This document shows, piece by piece, positions 14,175 to 15,187 of a stretch of 15,187 nt of DNA; the first letter of the stretch is position 1, and the number at the start of each line of letters is the position of its first letter. A model generated the notes under the pieces. That model was not told the origin of the DNA. It ran no database searches and saw nothing but the letters and a program-made list of their open reading frames with translations. The position numbers were made by a program, and so were the translations under genes. The stretch comes from Micrococcaceae bacterium UBA7136 (lineage in GTDB: Bacteria; Actinomycetota; Actinomycetes; Actinomycetales; Micrococcaceae), in the NCBI GenBank assembly GCA_002492045.1, contig DKXC01000116.1:8895-24081 (forward strand). Direction: 5' to 3'.

Positions 14175-14212
14175 CCGACCGCAAGAAGCCCCTTTCAAGG
14201 ATTATGAGAAAA

Positions 14213-14243
14213 GGAGCCTGCCACTGTGATAGTGACAGGCTCC
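14213..14243 (-). terminator. Rho-independent terminator of ptsH
   Basis: GGAGCCTG (14213-14220) and CAGGCTCC (14236-14243) form an 8-bp stem with an inner CACT-GTGAT-AGTG hairpin. On the minus strand it is followed by TTTTCTCAT. It ends the PTS transcript about 160 bp after ptsH and insulates the ATPase gene. Confidence 0.85.
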
Positions 14244-14276
14244 CTCTCAGATAAAACTGGGTTGCTAGACACCCGA

Positions 14277-14415
14277 ACCGAGGTTACTCGGCGTCGTGAT
14301 GAGCCAGCGGTTCACCGCGAGCGGTGAAGCAAGAGCTGGCGAATAGGTGCGGTGAGCGGAGCAAACTCCTCAACCGACCGCGACGCCAAGCCGACCGAGA
14401 TTACTCGGCGTCGTG
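14277..14415. repeat. Segment bounded by 22-bp direct repeats that duplicate the ptsH 3' end
   Basis: 14277-14298 and 14394-14415 are identical but for one base (ACCGAG, G or A, then TTACTCGGCGTCGTG). The second copy contains the ptsH stop and its last codons; the first is non-coding. Between them lies a long hairpin, GCCAGC (14303-14308) with GCTGGC (14335-14340), enclosing TTCACCGC-GA-GCGGTGAA (14311-14328). The period is 117 bp. Confidence 0.72.
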
Positions 14416-14679
14416 GTCGGTCTCCAGGATAGCAACCAGGGTATCCAGGGCCTCTTCAGCGCCCTCACCCTCGGCACGCAGAACAACCTTGTCGCCGTGC
14501 TTAGCGCCCAGGGACATGAGAGAGAGGATGGAAGCTGCGTCCATAGCCTCGTCTGCGGGCTCGCCCTCAGCGGCAATGGTGACCTCAACAGGCAGGTCGC
14601 CAGCGGCCTCAGCGAAGATAGCGGCGGGGCGGGCGTGCAGGCCAACACGGCTTGCAATGGTGGCAATACGTTCTGCCAT
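14401..14679 (-). CDS. ptsH: Phosphocarrier protein HPr
   Basis: A general PTS protein that takes phosphate from Enzyme I on a histidine and passes it to sugar-specific EIIA domains. It has 92 residues. The active site RVGLHARPA has H15, the classic position. The regulatory-site region DAASILSLMSLGAKHGD carries S50, which aligns with Ser46 of Bacillus HPr, so HPr kinase-type control cannot be excluded from the residue alone. A few extra C-terminal residues (ETDHDAE) lie beyond the core. The start is ATG 14679 with a good AAAGGAG about 7 bases upstream. It lies downstream of ptsI on the same strand, with 119 bp of hairpin-rich sequence between. Its 3' end is partly duplicated 117 bp further on. 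Confidence 0.96.
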   Translation of the reverse strand: MAERIATIASRVGLHARPAAIFAEAAGDLPVEVTIAAEGEPADEAMDAASILSLMSLGAKHGDKVVLRAEGEGAEEALDTLVAILETDHDAE

Positions 14680-14699
14680 GGTGTTCTCCTTTGTGAAGA

Positions 14700-14726
14700 A
14701 GTAGTGGATATTTTGTCTCCACTACT
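14700..14726 (-). promoter_or_regulatory. Hairpin just upstream of ptsH ribosome site
   Basis: AGTAGTGGA (14700-14708) and TCCACTACT (14718-14726) form a perfect 9-bp stem around a TATTTTGTC loop. It stands about 6 bases before AAAGGAG in the mRNA. It may protect the 5' end of a processed ptsH mRNA or act as a weak attenuator, with TTCTTC after it. The function is inferred. Confidence 0.5.
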
Positions 14727-14734
14727 GAGTTTAG

Positions 14735-14770
14735 AGCAGGGGAAGACCTTTTGCGTAGCCTCCCCCTGCT
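14735..14770 (-). terminator. Intercistronic hairpin between ptsI and ptsH
   Basis: AGCAGGGG (14735-14742) and CCCCTGCT (14763-14770) form an 8-bp stem with a 20-base loop. It starts 28 bp after the ptsI stop. There is no T-run on the minus strand, so it is more likely a partial terminator or mRNA-processing element than a full stop. Confidence 0.4.
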
Positions 14771-14798
14771 TTTAAGGTGTGATTTGCCTGGTAAGAGG

Positions 14799-15187
14799 CT
14801 AGAGACCCAGCTCGTCTAGGATGGGCAGCTCGGCCCGGGCGGCGGCCTTAGCCTCGGCAGAAGAAATCTCAGACAGAGCCAGGTTGGCGATCTGCTGGGC
14901 CTTCTCGGGGGTGACCGACTTGAGGACGGCAGAAACAGCAGCCATAGCACCGGCGTTCATAGAGAGAGTGTCAACGCCCAGACCCACCAGCACAACAGCC
15001 AGGGCCGGGTCGGCGGCAGCCTCACCACAGACAGAAACGTACTTCTTCTTACCGGCGGCGGCGCTGGCCCGCTGGGCACCCTCAACAGTCAGCTTGATCA
15101 TCTTGAGAACAGCAGGCTGCCAGGGGTTGTTGAGGTGGGCCAGATCGCCCAGGAGGCGGTCGGCGGCCATGGTGTACTGGGTCAGGT
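14799..15187 (-). CDS. ptsI: PTS Enzyme I, C-terminal part (5' end outside window)
   Basis: Phosphoenolpyruvate:HPr phosphotransferase, the first step of the PTS. Only the last ~129 residues are present; the frame continues past the right edge (LTQYT before MAADRLLGDL), so the Met at 15170 is internal. The visible part is the end of the PEP-binding TIM barrel: AADRLLGDLAHLNNPWQPAVLKMI, then VSVCGEAAADP with the catalytic acid cysteine (TGT/TGC codon at 15027-15029), and LVGLGVDTLSMNAGAM. The tail ELPILDELGL is normal. It lies upstream of ptsH on the same strand, the reverse of the ptsH-ptsI order in enteric bacteria and bacilli. Confidence 0.95.
   Translation of the reverse strand, partial: LTQYTMAADRLLGDLAHLNNPWQPAVLKMIKLTVEGAQRASAAAGKKKYVSVCGEAAADPALAVVLVGLGVDTLSMNAGAMAAVSAVLKSVTPEKAQQIANLALSEISSAEAKAAARAELPILDELGL

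Noticed and set aside
1..15187. CRISPR array, tRNA or rRNA gene, insertion sequence transposase, prophage genes
   Set aside because: I found no regularly spaced repeats, no tRNA cloverleaf with the conserved T-loop sequence, no rRNA sequence and no transposase or integrase frame.

Overview
The window looks like a chromosomal segment of a moderately GC-rich actinobacterium. The actinobacterial markers are a lone WXG100 (ESX) protein, a DUF3263 protein followed by a LytR_C membrane protein, a GroEL with the GGM-type tail and no adjacent groES, a ThrE-type exporter and a Fem-type ligase. An Actinomycetales/Actinomycetaceae-like host is my inference from gene content and style; the genus cannot be read from the sequence.

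Layout. 1-1390 (+): the 3' part of a sensor histidine kinase, a strong terminator, then a WXG100 protein. 1451-3292: a divergent pair, RNase HI with an extra C-terminal NTF2-like domain (-) and a 4'-phosphopantetheinyl transferase (+). The transferase converges on rlmC (-) with a 4-bp overlap. 4423-4883 has no gene but carries two minus-strand terminators and other structured sequence. 4884-8191 (-): DUF3263 protein, LytR_C protein and groEL, with a 459-bp gene-free, highly palindromic stretch between the last two. 8291-8971 (+): uracil-DNA glycosylase, divergent from the DUF3263 gene. 8986-12165 (-): femX-like ligase, then a ThrE-family exporter with a long N-terminal extension. 12311-14162 (-): an ATPase gene and a PIN-domain gene, one base apart, an accessory-looking module. 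14401-15187 (-): ptsH (HPr) and the 3' end of ptsI (Enzyme I).

Most genes are housekeeping: DNA and RNA maintenance (rnhA, ung, rlmC), cofactor loading of carrier proteins, protein folding, cell-wall cross-bridge synthesis and general PTS phosphotransfer. The accessory part is the ABC/RecF-like ATPase plus PIN nuclease pair, inserted between the PTS genes and femX. It has the architecture of a two-gene defence or toxin-type module, but I cannot match it to a named system.

The second non-routine theme is repeats. A dispersed intergenic repeat of about 32 bp (core GCAGACTCGCGCT) occurs at 1403-1434, 6778-6809 and 7900-7927, with a fragment at 6955-6966. A composite palindromic block at 6822-6926 folds on paper into a closed three-hairpin structure. 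A 117-bp segment beyond ptsH is bounded by a near-perfect 22-bp duplication of the ptsH 3' end.
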